Of a DNA stretch of 64,000 bases, positions 30,469 through 39,171 are shown piece after piece. The stretch is from contig NZ_RQXW01000001.1 in assembly GCF_003957515.1 (NCBI RefSeq), forward strand, positions 248,001 through 312,000. The letters run 5' to 3'. Position numbers and translations under genes: made by a program. The stretch comes from Amphritea opalescens. Its GTDB lineage: Bacteria; Pseudomonadota; Gammaproteobacteria; Pseudomonadales; Balneatricaceae. Below the pieces are notes generated by a model. That model worked only from the letters and a program-made list of their open reading frames with translations, was not told the origin of the DNA and did not search any database. Positions within the stretch are counted from its first letter, which is position 1; every line of letters begins with the position of its first letter.

Positions 30469-30978
30469 ATGGTACTAAACTGGGCCGACTGGGCCATTAT
30501 TGGCATCATCACAGTGTCGGGGTTGTACAGCCTGCGCGGTGGTTTTATGAAAGAAGCGCTGTCCTTAGCCACTTGGGTAGCCGCCTTCGTGGTAGCCCGT
30601 TTATTTGCGCCTTCTTTGAGTACCTTGCTTGATCATCTACTGGAAACACCCTCGCTGCGTATTGGCGCAGCCTTTATACTTCTCTTTATTGCCACTCTGA
30701 TGGTTGGCGCTGTAATCAATAGCCTCATTAATATGCTTGTTCAAGCCACAGGGCTGAGCAGTACTGACCGTATTTTGGGTATTGGTTTTGGTGTCGTCAG
30801 AGGCGGTTTGATAGTCATTGTTATCACGGCGTTACTGGTGCGTTCACCGGTAACTCAGGATAGTTGGTGGGCGGAATCACAACTGATTCCCCATTTCTTG
30901 CTGATGGAATCCTGGACCCGGGAAACAGCTGCTGATATTGGCCAGATGATCTGGAATATCAGTGGTAAAAATAGTTGA
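30469..30978 (+). CDS. cvpA: CvpA family membrane protein
   Basis: Inner-membrane protein of 169 residues with four predicted helices (about 6-22, 28-45, 62-85, 101-122). WADWAIIGIITVSGLYSLRGGFMKEALSL and the DRILGIGFGVVRGG-type loop are the CvpA hallmarks. It was first linked to colicin V production in E. coli and later to envelope stress and bile resistance. It sits just before purF as in E. coli. Confidence 0.93.
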   Translation: MVLNWADWAIIGIITVSGLYSLRGGFMKEALSLATWVAAFVVARLFAPSLSTLLDHLLETPSLRIGAAFILLFIATLMVGAVINSLINMLVQATGLSSTDRILGIGFGVVRGGLIVIVITALLVRSPVTQDSWWAESQLIPHFLLMESWTRETAADIGQMIWNISGKNS

Positions 30979-31030
30979 ATGTTGTTGAATTTATACTTGC
31001 TGTAACTAACTTAAACCTGAGGTAGCCTTA

Positions 31031-32548
31031 ATGTGCGGTATCGTTGGCATCGTAGCCAAATCTAATGTGAATCAGACAATTTTTGATGCATTAACAGTGC
31101 TACAGCACCGTGGCCAGGATGCCGCTGGTATGGTGACCTGTGAATCAAATCGTTTCTTTATGCGTAAAGACAATGGTTTGGTAAACGAAGTATTCCGTAC
31201 CCGTCATATGAAACGTTTGATGGGTAATATCGGTATTGGTCATGTGCGTTATCCTACGGCTGGTAGTTCCAGTTCGGCGGAAGCTCAACCATTTTATGTT
31301 AACGCGCCTTACGGCATTGCGTTGGCGCATAATGGCAATCTGACCAATACGGCGGATCTGCGTGAGCGGATGCGCAAAGAGAATCTGCGTCATATTAACA
31401 CCACGTCTGATTCAGAAGTGTTGCTGAATATCATGGCCCATGAGTTACAGCAGATTGGCCGACTTGTGCCGACTGCCGATGATATCTTTGCCGCCATTAA
31501 AGCCTTGCATAAGCGGGTTCGCGGCGGTTATGCCGTCGTGTCGGTGATCACCGGTTACGGTATTGTTGCTTTTCGTGATCCCCATGGTATTCGTCCTCTG
31601 GTATACGGTCAGCGTGAAACCAAAGCGGGTACTGAGTACATGGTGGCCTCTGAATCCGTTGCGTTAGATATCTCAGGGTTTACCTTGATTCGCGATATCG
31701 AACCCGGTGAAGCGATCTTTATTACTCAAGAAGGCGAGGTGCACACTATGCAGTGTGCTGAAAACCCTCAGTTACACCCTTGCTTGTTTGAATATGTTTA
31801 TCTGGCTCGGCCCGATTCCATTATTGATAATGTGAATGTGTATAAATCCCGTATGCGTATGGGCGTTAAACTGGCTGAGAAAGTTAAGCGTGAGCGTCCA
31901 GATCACGATATCGATGTGATTATCCCTATCCCTGATACGAGCCGTACCTCAGCGCTTGAGATGGCTCACCACTTGGGGGTTAAATTCCGCGAAGGCTTCA
32001 TCAAAAACCGCTATATTGGCCGCACCTTTATTATGCCTGGTCAAACCGAGCGGGTTAAATCGGTTCGCCGTAAGCTCAACCCGATCGAACTTGAGTTCAA
32101 GGGGCGGGTCGTCATGCTGGTCGATGATTCTATCGTGCGTGGTACAACCTCTAAGCAGATCGTACAGATGGCGCTTGAGATGGGCGCTAAGAAAGTTTAT
32201 TTTGCGTCGGCTGCGCCTGCGGTACGTTTTCCCAACGTCTATGGTATCGATATGCCATCGGCTAAAGAGTTGATTGCCCACGGTCGTACCGATGATGAAG
32301 TCGGTGAAGAGATCGGTGCAGACTGGATGTTGTATCAAGACCTTGATGATCTGAAAGATTGCCTTCGTGCCGGTAATAAATCGCTGAAAGGCTTTGATGC
32401 ATCGGTGTTTGATGGCAAATATATTACCGGTGATATCGACGCCGCTTATTTGAAGCGTATCGATGATGAGCGCAATGACAATGCGAAAGGTGGTGATAAG
32501 AAATCATCTACCAATCAAAATGCCAACCTTCACGCGACTATTCGTTAA
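31031..32548 (+). CDS. purF: Amidophosphoribosyltransferase
   Basis: First committed step of purine synthesis, transferring ammonia from glutamine to PRPP. The N-terminal nucleophile is Cys2 in MCGIVGIV, with no propeptide, as in E. coli. [10 protein letters not shown] and HNGNLTN complete the glutaminase site. The PRPP loop is [14 protein letters not shown]. 505 residues. It follows cvpA by about 50 bases, probably in one transcript. Confidence 0.97.
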   Translation: MCGIVGIVAKSNVNQTIFDALTVLQHRGQDAAGMVTCESNRFFMRKDNGLVNEVFRTRHMKRLMGNIGIGHVRYPTAGSSSSAEAQPFYVNAPYGIALAHNGNLTNTADLRERMRKENLRHINTTSDSEVLLNIMAHELQQIGRLVPTADDIFAAIKALHKRVRGGYAVVSVITGYGIVAFRDPHGIRPLVYGQRETKAGTEYMVASESVALDISGFTLIRDIEPGEAIFITQEGEVHTMQCAENPQLHPCLFEYVYLARPDSIIDNVNVYKSRMRMGVKLAEKVKRERPDHDIDVIIPIPDTSRTSALEMAHHLGVKFREGFIKNRYIGRTFIMPGQTERVKSVRRKLNPIELEFKGRVVMLVDDSIVRGTTSKQIVQMALEMGAKKVYFASAAPAVRFPNVYGIDMPSAKELIAHGRTDDEVGEEIGADWMLYQDLDDLKDCLRAGNKSLKGFDASVFDGKYITGDIDAAYLKRIDDERNDNAKGGDKKSSTNQNANLHATIR

Positions 32549-32611
32549 TCGCTGATAGATGGGTTTTTGATAATAAGTTATTAGTCGTTGTAATGATGGG
32601 AATGGTAGTCG

Positions 32612-33829
32612 ATGTCCAAGTCTAATTTTGAACGCCCAGAACGAATTCAGTTTGATGATGCTGACTATGAATTCAGTACGCTAGCGATTCGTGCAGGGCA
32701 ACATCGGAGCGATGAGGGAGAGCATAATGATGCGATCTATCCGACCTCCAGTTTTGTCTATTCCAGTGCTCGGGAAGCGGCTGCACGCTTTGGCGGTGAA
32801 GAAGAGGGGAATATTTATTCCCGCTTTACCAATCCGACGGTGCAGGGGTTTGAACGGCGCATGGCTGCTCTTGAAGGTGCCGAGCGCGCAGTGGCCACCG
32901 CATCGGGTATGGCAGCTATTCTGAGTACCTGTTTGTCGTTGTTACAGCAGGGCGATCATGTGGTTTGCTCTCGTAGTGTGTTCGGATCAATTGTGTCGCT
33001 GTTTGACAAGTATCTGACTCGCACCGGTATTAGCGTCACTTACGTTGATCCCATGGATATGGCCGCCTGGGCTGCTGCGGTAACGCCGGCCACGCGGATG
33101 TTCTTTTTAGAAACCCCTTCCAACCCACTCGCTGAGCTGGGTGATATCGAAGCGGTTTCGGCACTAGCCCATCAACATGATGCGTTATTGGTGGTCGATA
33201 ATTGTTTCTGTACCCCTGCGTTACAGCAACCGATTAAGCATGGTGCCGATATTGTGGTTCATTCGGCCACCAAATATTTGGATGGTCAGGGGCGCTGTGT
33301 CGGTGGTGTGGTTGTCGGTCGCGATAAAGAGATGGAGCAGATCTATGGCTTTATCCGTACCGGTGGTGCCTGTCTGAGCCCGTTTAATGCATGGGTCTTT
33401 ATGAAGGGGTTAGAGACACTGGAGCTGCGGATGATGGCTCACAGTGCCAATGCCTTGGCGATGGCTGTTTGGTTAAAAGAGCAGCCGGGTATTGATCATG
33501 TCTATTACTCTGGGCTTGAAGAGCATCCACAACACGCGTTAGCGAAGAAACAGCAGCGTGCCTTTGGGGGCGTGTTGGCGTTCGAGGTGAGCGGTGATCA
33601 AGCCGCCGCTTGGCGCTTTATCGATGCGACCCAAATGATCTCGATTACCGGTAACTTAGGTGATGTTAAGAGTACCATTACGCATCCGGGTACAACCACC
33701 CACGGGCGTATGAGTGCCGAGGCAAAAGCCAACGCCGGTATCAAGGATAATCTGATTCGGTTCTCTGTTGGTCTGGAATCGATTGATGATCTTAAACGTG
33801 ATATTCAGCTAGGCTTAGCTGCGATCTAA
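32612..33829 (+). CDS. metZ: O-succinylhomoserine sulfhydrylase
   Basis: PLP enzyme that makes homocysteine from O-succinylhomoserine and sulfide. Cys/Met metabolism family: YSRFTNPTVQGFERRMAALEG, FFLETPSNPLAE, the PLP lysine in VHSATKYLDGQGR, and SLGDVKS-like GNLGDVKSTITHP. Placement right after purF is that of Pseudomonas metZ and favours this over MetB or MetC. 405 residues. Ends at a terminator. Confidence 0.94.
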   Translation: MSKSNFERPERIQFDDADYEFSTLAIRAGQHRSDEGEHNDAIYPTSSFVYSSAREAAARFGGEEEGNIYSRFTNPTVQGFERRMAALEGAERAVATASGMAAILSTCLSLLQQGDHVVCSRSVFGSIVSLFDKYLTRTGISVTYVDPMDMAAWAAAVTPATRMFFLETPSNPLAELGDIEAVSALAHQHDALLVVDNCFCTPALQQPIKHGADIVVHSATKYLDGQGRCVGGVVVGRDKEMEQIYGFIRTGGACLSPFNAWVFMKGLETLELRMMAHSANALAMAVWLKEQPGIDHVYYSGLEEHPQHALAKKQQRAFGGVLAFEVSGDQAAAWRFIDATQMISITGNLGDVKSTITHPGTTTHGRMSAEAKANAGIKDNLIRFSVGLESIDDLKRDIQLGLAAI

Positions 33830-33844
33830 GGTTATGTGGTTAAC

Positions 33845-33883
33845 GATGCCCGCCTGGTGCAGATCAGAGCGGGCATTTTATTT
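33845..33883 (+). terminator. Intrinsic terminator after metZ
   Basis: ATGCCCGC (33846-33853) with GCGGGCAT (33869-33876), followed by TTTATTT. Confidence 0.78.
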
Positions 33884-33934
33884 GCCTGTTTCAGCGTCAT
33901 GGGGCGTAAACAGTGTTGAGCATGAGAGGTTAGC

Positions 33935-34894
33935 TTGAAAATCATTCTGGCACCGATGGAAGGGGTCGTCGATGCCCCGATGCGAGAGATGTTGACGCGT
34001 ATCGGTGGTATCGACCAGTGCGTTACCGAGTTTGTGCGTGTTTCGGAGCGGGTGCTGCCGGCGAAGGTTTTTCGCAAGGTCAGCCCTGAGCTGTTTAATG
34101 AGAGCCGCACCAGTTCTGGCACCCCAGTGATCTTGCAGCTATTGGGCAGTGATCCTCGTGTACTGGCGGGTAATGCCCGTAAAGCGGTGAGCATTGGCGC
34201 TCGAGGGATCGATCTTAACTTTGGCTGTCCGGCGAAAACGGTCAATAAGAGTCGTGGTGGCGCGATTCTCTTAAACGAGCCAGAATTAGTGCATCAGATC
34301 GTTTGGTGGGTGCGTCAAGCGGTGCCTGCGCATATTCCCGTGACGGCGAAAATGCGTTTAGGTTTTAGTGATAAGTCCCGAGCCTTGGAGAATGCGGCAG
34401 CCATTGCCGATGCTGGCGCCTGTGGCCTAACGGTGCATGCGCGTACCAAAGAGGAGGGCTATCGACCGCCAGCCCATTGGGAGTGGATCGCTCGCATTCG
34501 TGAGCATGTGGCTATCCCCGTCACCGCCAATGGTGAAGTGTGGAACTGGCAGGATTACCAGCGTTGCCGCGAAGTCAGTGGTTGTGATGATGTGATGATC
34601 GGGCGCGGATTAGTAGCGGCGCCGGATTTAGGGTTGCGTATTAAAGCTTGGCAGCGTGGCGATGATCCTGATCATCTGAGTTGGGCTGAGATGTTAACGC
34701 TTTTGCAGCAGTTTTTAGAGATGGTCGAGCAACAACTCGCAGCGAAATATGTCCATGGGCGAATCAAGCAGTGGCTCAAAATGATGTCCCGTGAATATCC
34801 TGAAGCGATGCCTATGTTGCAGCAGATGCGTACCTTAAAGCAGGTGTCTGAAGTGCGTCAATTTTTGCAAGAATCCGCCCAGTTACTAAACTGA
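33935..34894 (+). CDS. dusC: tRNA-dihydrouridine(16) synthase
   Basis: FMN enzyme that reduces U16 of tRNA. The barrel begins ILAPMEGVVDAPMREML, with the catalytic cysteine in NFGCPAKTVNKSRGG, VTAKMRLGF, and LTVHARTKEEGY. The ILAPMEGVVD start and KTVNKSRGG are the DusC subgroup form rather than DusA or DusB. TTG 33935 after an AGAGGT site appears to be the start, since the conserved residues begin at once. 319 residues. Confidence 0.92.
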   Translation: MKIILAPMEGVVDAPMREMLTRIGGIDQCVTEFVRVSERVLPAKVFRKVSPELFNESRTSSGTPVILQLLGSDPRVLAGNARKAVSIGARGIDLNFGCPAKTVNKSRGGAILLNEPELVHQIVWWVRQAVPAHIPVTAKMRLGFSDKSRALENAAAIADAGACGLTVHARTKEEGYRPPAHWEWIARIREHVAIPVTANGEVWNWQDYQRCREVSGCDDVMIGRGLVAAPDLGLRIKAWQRGDDPDHLSWAEMLTLLQQFLEMVEQQLAAKYVHGRIKQWLKMMSREYPEAMPMLQQMRTLKQVSEVRQFLQESAQLLN

Positions 34895-34928
34895 TCTGTC
34901 TTATCCCTAGCCGTCTTAGTCCTAACTG

Positions 34929-34955
34929 AAACAGGGAGTCAATAGCTCCCTGTTT
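34929..34955. terminator. Bidirectional terminator between dusC and ibpA
   Basis: AAACAGGGAG and CTCCCTGTTT, ten pairs with a seven-base loop, between two convergent genes. Confidence 0.75.
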
Positions 34956-34999
34956 ACCATCTAGTTTTAATTAGGACTTACGCCGCACTCATTGTCTAA

Positions 35000-35419
35000 C
35001 TAGTTAATCTCGATCGAGCGGGGCTTCATCGCTTCAGGGATTTCCTGAATCAAATCGATATGTAGTAAGCCGTTTTCCATCGACGCATCCGTTACCCGAA
35101 CATGATCTGCGAGTTGGAATTTACGTTCAAAGCCGCGGGCGGCGATGCCTTGGTGTAGATAGTGGCGCTCGGTCTCATCCGGTTGTTTATTGCCGGTTAC
35201 GCTGAGTACGCCGTGTTCTGTTTTGATGGTCACTTCTGATTTATCAAACCCTGCGATAGCCATGGTAATGCGATAGGCGTATTCGCTGATCAGTTCAATA
35301 TTGTAAGGTGGATAGCCGTTCTGGGCTTGCTCGTTGCGTGAAGCGTTATCAATCATCGAGGCTAAACGGTCGAAACCGATGGCGGAGCGGTACAGGGGGG
35401 TTAAGTCAAATTGACGCAT
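35000..35419 (-). CDS. ibpA: Small heat-shock protein IbpA-like (Hsp20)
   Basis: ATP-independent holdase that binds unfolding proteins and hands them to DnaK/ClpB. The N-terminus MRQFDLTPLYRSAIGFDRL is nearly that of E. coli IbpA; the alpha-crystallin domain covers about 35-125, and PRSIEIN at the end holds the I-x-I tail. Start ATG 35419 (139 residues) after GAGGAT; the ORF from 35440 would run through the ribosome-binding site. Upstream are a sigma32-like promoter and a leader with a ROSE-type hairpin, so both transcription and translation look heat-controlled. Confidence 0.95.
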   Translation of the reverse strand: MRQFDLTPLYRSAIGFDRLASMIDNASRNEQAQNGYPPYNIELISEYAYRITMAIAGFDKSEVTIKTEHGVLSVTGNKQPDETERHYLHQGIAARGFERKFQLADHVRVTDASMENGLLHIDLIQEIPEAMKPRSIEIN

Positions 35420-35505
35420 AATAATATCCTCATAAAGCAATATAGTGTGAATTGCCTATCACAATGATCAGGCGGTTAACGGACCTCATAGAGCCTCCGT
35501 TAACT
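35420..35505 (-). promoter_or_regulatory. ROSE-like RNA thermometer in the ibpA leader
   Basis: The minus-strand leader contains a strong hairpin GTTAACGGA/TCCGTTAAC (35473-35504) and, next to the start, ATATTGCT facing GAGGATAT. This is the ROSE pattern, in which UUGCU pairs with the AGGA ribosome-binding site through a weak stem including a G-G mismatch. The pattern is seen; heat melting is inferred from the family. Confidence 0.65.
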
Positions 35506-35508
35506 TAA

Positions 35509-35537
35509 TAAATGAGGACAAAAAAAAGCCTTTCAAG
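35509..35537 (-). promoter_or_regulatory. Sigma32-type heat-shock promoter for ibpA
   Basis: CTTGAAA (35531-35537, complement), 14 bases, CTCATTTA (35509-35516, complement), close to the sigma32 consensus CTTGAAA-N13-15-CCCCATnTA. The -35 box lies within the loop and arm of the terminator of the upstream gene. Confidence 0.7.
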
Positions 35538-35548
35538 GGAAAGGCTAG
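35520..35548 (-). terminator. Terminator of the DUF2185 gene
   Basis: On the minus strand AGCCTTTC-CCTT-GAAAGGCT followed by a run of eight or more U; it shares bases with the ibpA promoter. Confidence 0.85.
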
Positions 35549-35572
35549 ATATTTATGCGCAGGACGAAGGCG

Positions 35573-35980
35573 TTAGTGTTTAAAATTATCGACATCGTTG
35601 GTGATTTCTACTTCAACCTGATCGGCTGGAATCTTAAAGTCGTAAACCCTTTCCCAGCCTTCTGATTCCGGTGCGCGCTCCCAGACAGTGCCCGCATTAT
35701 AGTCGACTAATTCGCTTAATGAGGGGTCGAGATGGGTCATTTTTTCAACCTCTACCGGTAGTAGATTGGTCATCTCATCCTCGAGAAATTCGGGGGTTTC
35801 ATAGCCGGTAAACATACGCCATCCCGTATCATTGAGGTGGGCAGGTACGGTTTTATACATAAAGCGTACGGGGAGTTTTTCATCAAAGACCAGTTTGGAG
35901 ACAAGGGCTAAAAAACCGTTCTTCGTTTGCGCGGTTTCATCTTCTTTACTTAACGGCTTATCGATATCGTCGAGACTCAT
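35573..35980 (-). CDS. DUF2185 (Imm33-like) domain protein
   Basis: 135-residue soluble acidic protein. The middle part, ALVSKLVFDEKLPVRFMYK then DTGWRMFTGYETPEFLED and a GTVWER motif near the end, fits the DUF2185 pattern found in Imm33-type immunity proteins and many lone genes. There is no toxin gene nearby, so an immunity role is not supported here. Start ATG 35980 (MSLDDIDKPLS) follows CGGAAC; the longer ORF to 36055 is not conserved-looking. Confidence 0.72.
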   Translation of the reverse strand: MSLDDIDKPLSKEDETAQTKNGFLALVSKLVFDEKLPVRFMYKTVPAHLNDTGWRMFTGYETPEFLEDEMTNLLPVEVEKMTHLDPSLSELVDYNAGTVWERAPESEGWERVYDFKIPADQVEVEITNDVDNFKH

Positions 35981-36121
35981 AACAGTTCCGGTCTGATGGT
36001 GTTTAAAAGAGGGGCATTTTACGCTGTTTTTAATGGGATGTTTAGAGCAAAACAACGATTGTTGAGGTGTCAGCCAGCGGGTGTGCCGCTGGCTCTGTAT
36101 CCTGATAATGCGTGCTGGGGT

Positions 36122-37066
36122 TTAGCTTAATTTTTCAATCAATGTTTTGAGATTCGCTTTTAACTGTCCGGCTTCATTGTTTGGCAGTTGAGACAGTAGT
36201 TTGGCTTCTTCAGTGATGGCTAGGTCGCGCAGTCTTGCGGCAATCTTTGCGCCTTTATCGGTCACTTTAAGGATATCTGTCGTTTGGTATTCGACAAGGT
36301 CTTTCTCAACCATCCAGTCGGCGGTTTGTCGTAGCGCGATTTCAGGCTGCATTACCATGCCCGTTAGGTCGCTAATGCTGATGGCAGGGCAGCTCGTCAT
36401 ACGGGCAAGAATGCGCCACTCTTCAGGATTAATATCGTGTTCGTTCTGTAGCTTAGGGTAGAGTGAAGCGCTCAGTTCCTGATAAAGATTACGGACTAAA
36501 TAAAGAAGGTGGTCACCGACAAAATCGCCTTCAGTATTGGCCTGCTCACAGGGTGACGACGAGTTCATGGTTTCGGGATGTTGCGCCGAAATAGCGTAGT
36601 GGCCACGTGCAAAAACCAGTGGTTCGACAACATCGTTATAGCGATATTTAATCACTTCGCCCACCAGAATAAGGTGGTCGCCCCCTTCATAAACCGCCCA
36701 GGTTTTACATTCAAACTGCGCGGCATACTCATTGAGAAGAGGTGATTCTCCTAGGCCTGAGGTATAGGCGGCATTAGCAAACTTGTCTTCACCGCGACTC
36801 GCAAAATTGTTAGAGGTATCGACCTGATCGCTGCCAAGAATGTTAACGGCAAAGTGTTTTGCATGCTCAAATGCAGACAGACTATGAGCGCCTTTGTCGA
36901 TGCTCCAAAGTACGAGGGTTGGCTCCATTGAGACCGAATTGAAACTGCTGGCGGTCACGCCCACGGGTTTGCCTTCAGCATCGATAGTGGTGATAACGGT
37001 AACGCCGGTTGGAAACTGTGAGAGGGCGCGACGAAAATCTTTTGGATCAAAATCTGTCTGAGACAT
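36122..37066 (-). CDS. Flavin reductase fused to MarR-like domain (HPA monooxygenase reductase C1 type)
   Basis: 314 residues in two parts. Residues 1-165 are a flavin reductase domain (FRRALSQFPTGVTVITT, VGVTASSFNSVSMEPTLVLWSIDK, FECKTWAVYEGGDHLILVGEV). Residues about 185-314 form a MarR-like winged helix (EEWRILARMTSC, LRQTADWMVEKDLVEY). This is the architecture and length of the C1 reductase of Acinetobacter p-hydroxyphenylacetate hydroxylase, whose MarR-like part senses the substrate and controls flavin reduction. No oxygenase gene is in the window. The adjacent AraC remnant suggests a reduced aromatic-catabolism cluster. Confidence 0.85.
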   Translation of the reverse strand: MSQTDFDPKDFRRALSQFPTGVTVITTIDAEGKPVGVTASSFNSVSMEPTLVLWSIDKGAHSLSAFEHAKHFAVNILGSDQVDTSNNFASRGEDKFANAAYTSGLGESPLLNEYAAQFECKTWAVYEGGDHLILVGEVIKYRYNDVVEPLVFARGHYAISAQHPETMNSSSPCEQANTEGDFVGDHLLYLVRNLYQELSASLYPKLQNEHDINPEEWRILARMTSCPAISISDLTGMVMQPEIALRQTADWMVEKDLVEYQTTDILKVTDKGAKIAARLRDLAITEEAKLLSQLPNNEAGQLKANLKTLIEKLS

Positions 37067-37284
37067 GGGGTAACCTTAGGTCAATAAGTGTAACTAGATT
37101 GATATTGTTATTTCTGCAGGATGGAGCAGGAATAAAATTAAGATGTTAATTATGGTGTTTGGTAAGGTATAAAACCTATATTTTCACTGCTTTGTGTGTG
37201 CTTTTAGTGAATTATAGTATGCAAGTTCGTTTGTGTCTTTACCCTCTGTTATTTATAACATATTGAAACTATTATTATTTTAAT

Positions 37285-37659
37285 TGTCTCGATCTTGGCT
37301 GGCAGTCTTGCCTGCATTGCTGCGAAAAAAACGAGCAAAATAGGCGGGATCTTGAAAGCCTAGCGGGTAACTGATTTCGGTAATAGGCACCGATGAGTAG
37401 GTAAGCGTCGGGTTTCTGTCCGCTCATTGAAGCGATGAAAGATGCGTACATCCTTTTTACGAGTTTGCTGTTTTTGCTGTGTTTGATCGGATAATCGCGT
37501 GATGTCGATGAGTATCAACTGTAATAGGACTTTTAAAGTGAGGCTTTGCGCCATATTACTTTGTCCGTTTTCTTTGGGCATCAAGATTAGCAGATAGAGC
37601 ATTCTATGTGAACTGGGATGCTTTTCGGGCGATAAGGCGACGCAGAGAGGACTGTTCAT
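37285..37659 (-). pseudogene. Remnant of an AraC-family regulator
   Basis: On the minus strand one frame ends with LKVLLQLILIDITRLSD and DVRIFHRFNE, the segment that normally precedes the AraC helix-turn-helix. Soon after, in the next frame, comes VPITEISYPLGFQDPAYFAR followed by FFRSNAG, the second helix-turn-helix of the family, stopping at 37285. The first helix-turn-helix between them is missing and the frame is broken; no intact cupin domain is found upstream. So this is a deleted, frameshifted gene. The resemblance to HpaA-type activators of 4-hydroxyphenylacetate genes is inference. Confidence 0.75.
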
Positions 37660-37963
37660 GGAGCCTGATCACAACCCTGTTGTGAGGTGGTTTTTACTCC
37701 GCATTGTATTGACCGTCTCGATGGTCCGGCCGCCGGGATATCCATAAAAGCCGGTATGCCTATGAGATTGCCGGATTTTTTGTGTTATTAAAGGCGCTTG
37801 CAAGGTGCTAGAGGCCGTAGATGTAGGGCTCTGGGATGAATAATAGGGGGCGACCATATATCGCACCTGCGAACAATCCTAAAAAATTTTAAAAAGTGTT
37901 AGACTTAGTTAATTCAGCTCAGCCACGGTTGGCTATAACAGTTTCTTGACTATATAGGTATGC
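37660..37963. other. Short non-coding stretch before the RIO kinase
   Basis: Contains GC-rich inverted segments around 37727-37775 and possibly more of the decayed AraC gene. A short minus-strand frame here has no recognisable domain. Probable promoter for the RIO kinase within 37860-37960, not resolved. Confidence 0.35.
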
Positions 37964-38818
37964 ATGAAAGCACCAAAAACGCTCCTTCCGTTGATAGATG
38001 AAGGTTTGATTGACGAAGTGATAAGCCGTCTGATGAGTGGTAAAGAGGCGGATATCTATATTGTTAGTTGCTCGGGCCAAATTCGTTGTGCAAAAGTGTA
38101 TAAAGATGCCGTTAAGCGTAGCTTTAAAAATGCCGCACAATATCAGGAGGGCCGTAAGGTTCGCAGCGGTCGTCGTGCCCGTGCGATGGAGAAAAACTCA
38201 GCTTACGGACGTAAGCAGCAGGAAGAGATCTGGCAAAATGCCGAAGTGGATGCCTTAGCACGACTGCATCGCGCGGGTGTGCGTGTGCCTGAGACCTTTG
38301 GCTGTATCGACGGCGTATTGCTGATGGAATTAGTGGTCGACGATGAGGGTGATGTGGCGCCGCGCCTCGGTGAGGTGCTATTAACGGAAGAGCAGGCACT
38401 AGAAGATTATGCCGTCATGATGCATTACGTTAAGTTGATGCTGTGTGAGGGGATTATCCACGGTGATCTATCTGAGTTTAATGTGTTGGTGGATGAGTAT
38501 GGCCCCGTCATCATCGATCTACCACAGGCGGTGGATGCGTCGGCGAATAACAGTGCACGCTCAATGCTGTTGCGTGATGTGAATAATATGACCCGATATT
38601 ACGCCCAGTTTGCGCCTATATTGAGTTTATCCCGCTATGGCGAAGAGATGTGGGCACTCTATGAAGAGGGGTTGTTGAAACCTGAAACCGAACTGACCGG
38701 CCTTTACGACGGCGATGCCGATGGCGCTGATGTGGATGCGGTGCTTGAAGAGATTAAAGCGGTGATGCTAGAAGAGCGTGAACGACAAGAGCGTTTGAAG
38801 GATGCCGAGGAAGGTTAG
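37964..38818 (+). CDS. RIO1-family atypical serine kinase
   Basis: 284-residue cytoplasmic protein with the RIO kinase pattern: SGKEADIYIVSC as the nucleotide loop, AKVYKDAVKRSFKN with the ATP-binding lysine, a catalytic loop IHGDLSEFNVLVDE and a metal-binding IIDLPQAVD in place of DFG. The end is charged and helical. In archaea and eukaryotes RIO kinases act in small-subunit ribosome assembly; bacterial members are little studied. Single gene with its own terminator. Confidence 0.88.
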   Translation: MKAPKTLLPLIDEGLIDEVISRLMSGKEADIYIVSCSGQIRCAKVYKDAVKRSFKNAAQYQEGRKVRSGRRARAMEKNSAYGRKQQEEIWQNAEVDALARLHRAGVRVPETFGCIDGVLLMELVVDDEGDVAPRLGEVLLTEEQALEDYAVMMHYVKLMLCEGIIHGDLSEFNVLVDEYGPVIIDLPQAVDASANNSARSMLLRDVNNMTRYYAQFAPILSLSRYGEEMWALYEEGLLKPETELTGLYDGDADGADVDAVLEEIKAVMLEERERQERLKDAEEG

Positions 38819-38870
38819 CCGCGGAATCTTGACCGTCGCGGCCGTGAGCGGGCGTCACATTATACGAGAG

Positions 38871-38894
38871 AGCCCACCTAGCGTGGGCTTTTTT
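38871..38894 (+). terminator. Intrinsic terminator after the RIO kinase
   Basis: AGCCCAC and GTGGGCT with a five-base loop and a T-run. Confidence 0.85.
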
Positions 38895-39035
38895 ATGCTT
38901 GTCTGTTTATTCGGTTGGTGATAATTTAAGCAACAATAAAATCAATAGGTTATTGATTTGGTGTACAAGTTTATATGCCATTCGTCACTGAAATAGTGTG
39001 CCCGCACGCTTTTCTGGAAGGGAATAGTCAAACTA

Positions 39036-39128
39036 TGGAGGGTTTCAGAATGAAATCAGTTGGTTACAAGCAGAAGCCCGGTGAGTTCTCGCCAGTATAT
39101 CAGGCACGCACACGAATAAGCTGTTAGC
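39036..39128 (+). CDS. Possible 30-residue ORF ending on a cassette core site
   Basis: ATG 39036 (or the in-frame ATG at 39051, which follows GGAGGG) opens a frame ending at TAG 39126-39128 and reading KSVGYKQKPGEFSPVYQART near its end. The stop lies inside GTTAGCA (39123-39129), the same core as in the attC site at 40647. It may be a small gene or the truncated end of a cassette gene. No homologue is recognised. Confidence 0.3.
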
Positions 39129-39129
39129 A
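39123..39129 (+). other. Integron-type core site at the left edge of cassette 1
   Basis: GTTAGCA, identical to the right arm of the attC-like site at 40647-40653. No matching left arm was found upstream, so it may be an attI remnant, a secondary insertion site or a decayed attC. Confidence 0.5.
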
Positions 39130-39171
39130 TGCAAATCGACTTCAATCATAACTTCGAGCAAAGGATAGAAT

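Noticed and set aside
35573-35980. Immunity protein of a polymorphic toxin system
   Set aside because: The domain resembles Imm33/DUF2185, but no toxin, Rhs or secretion gene is adjacent.
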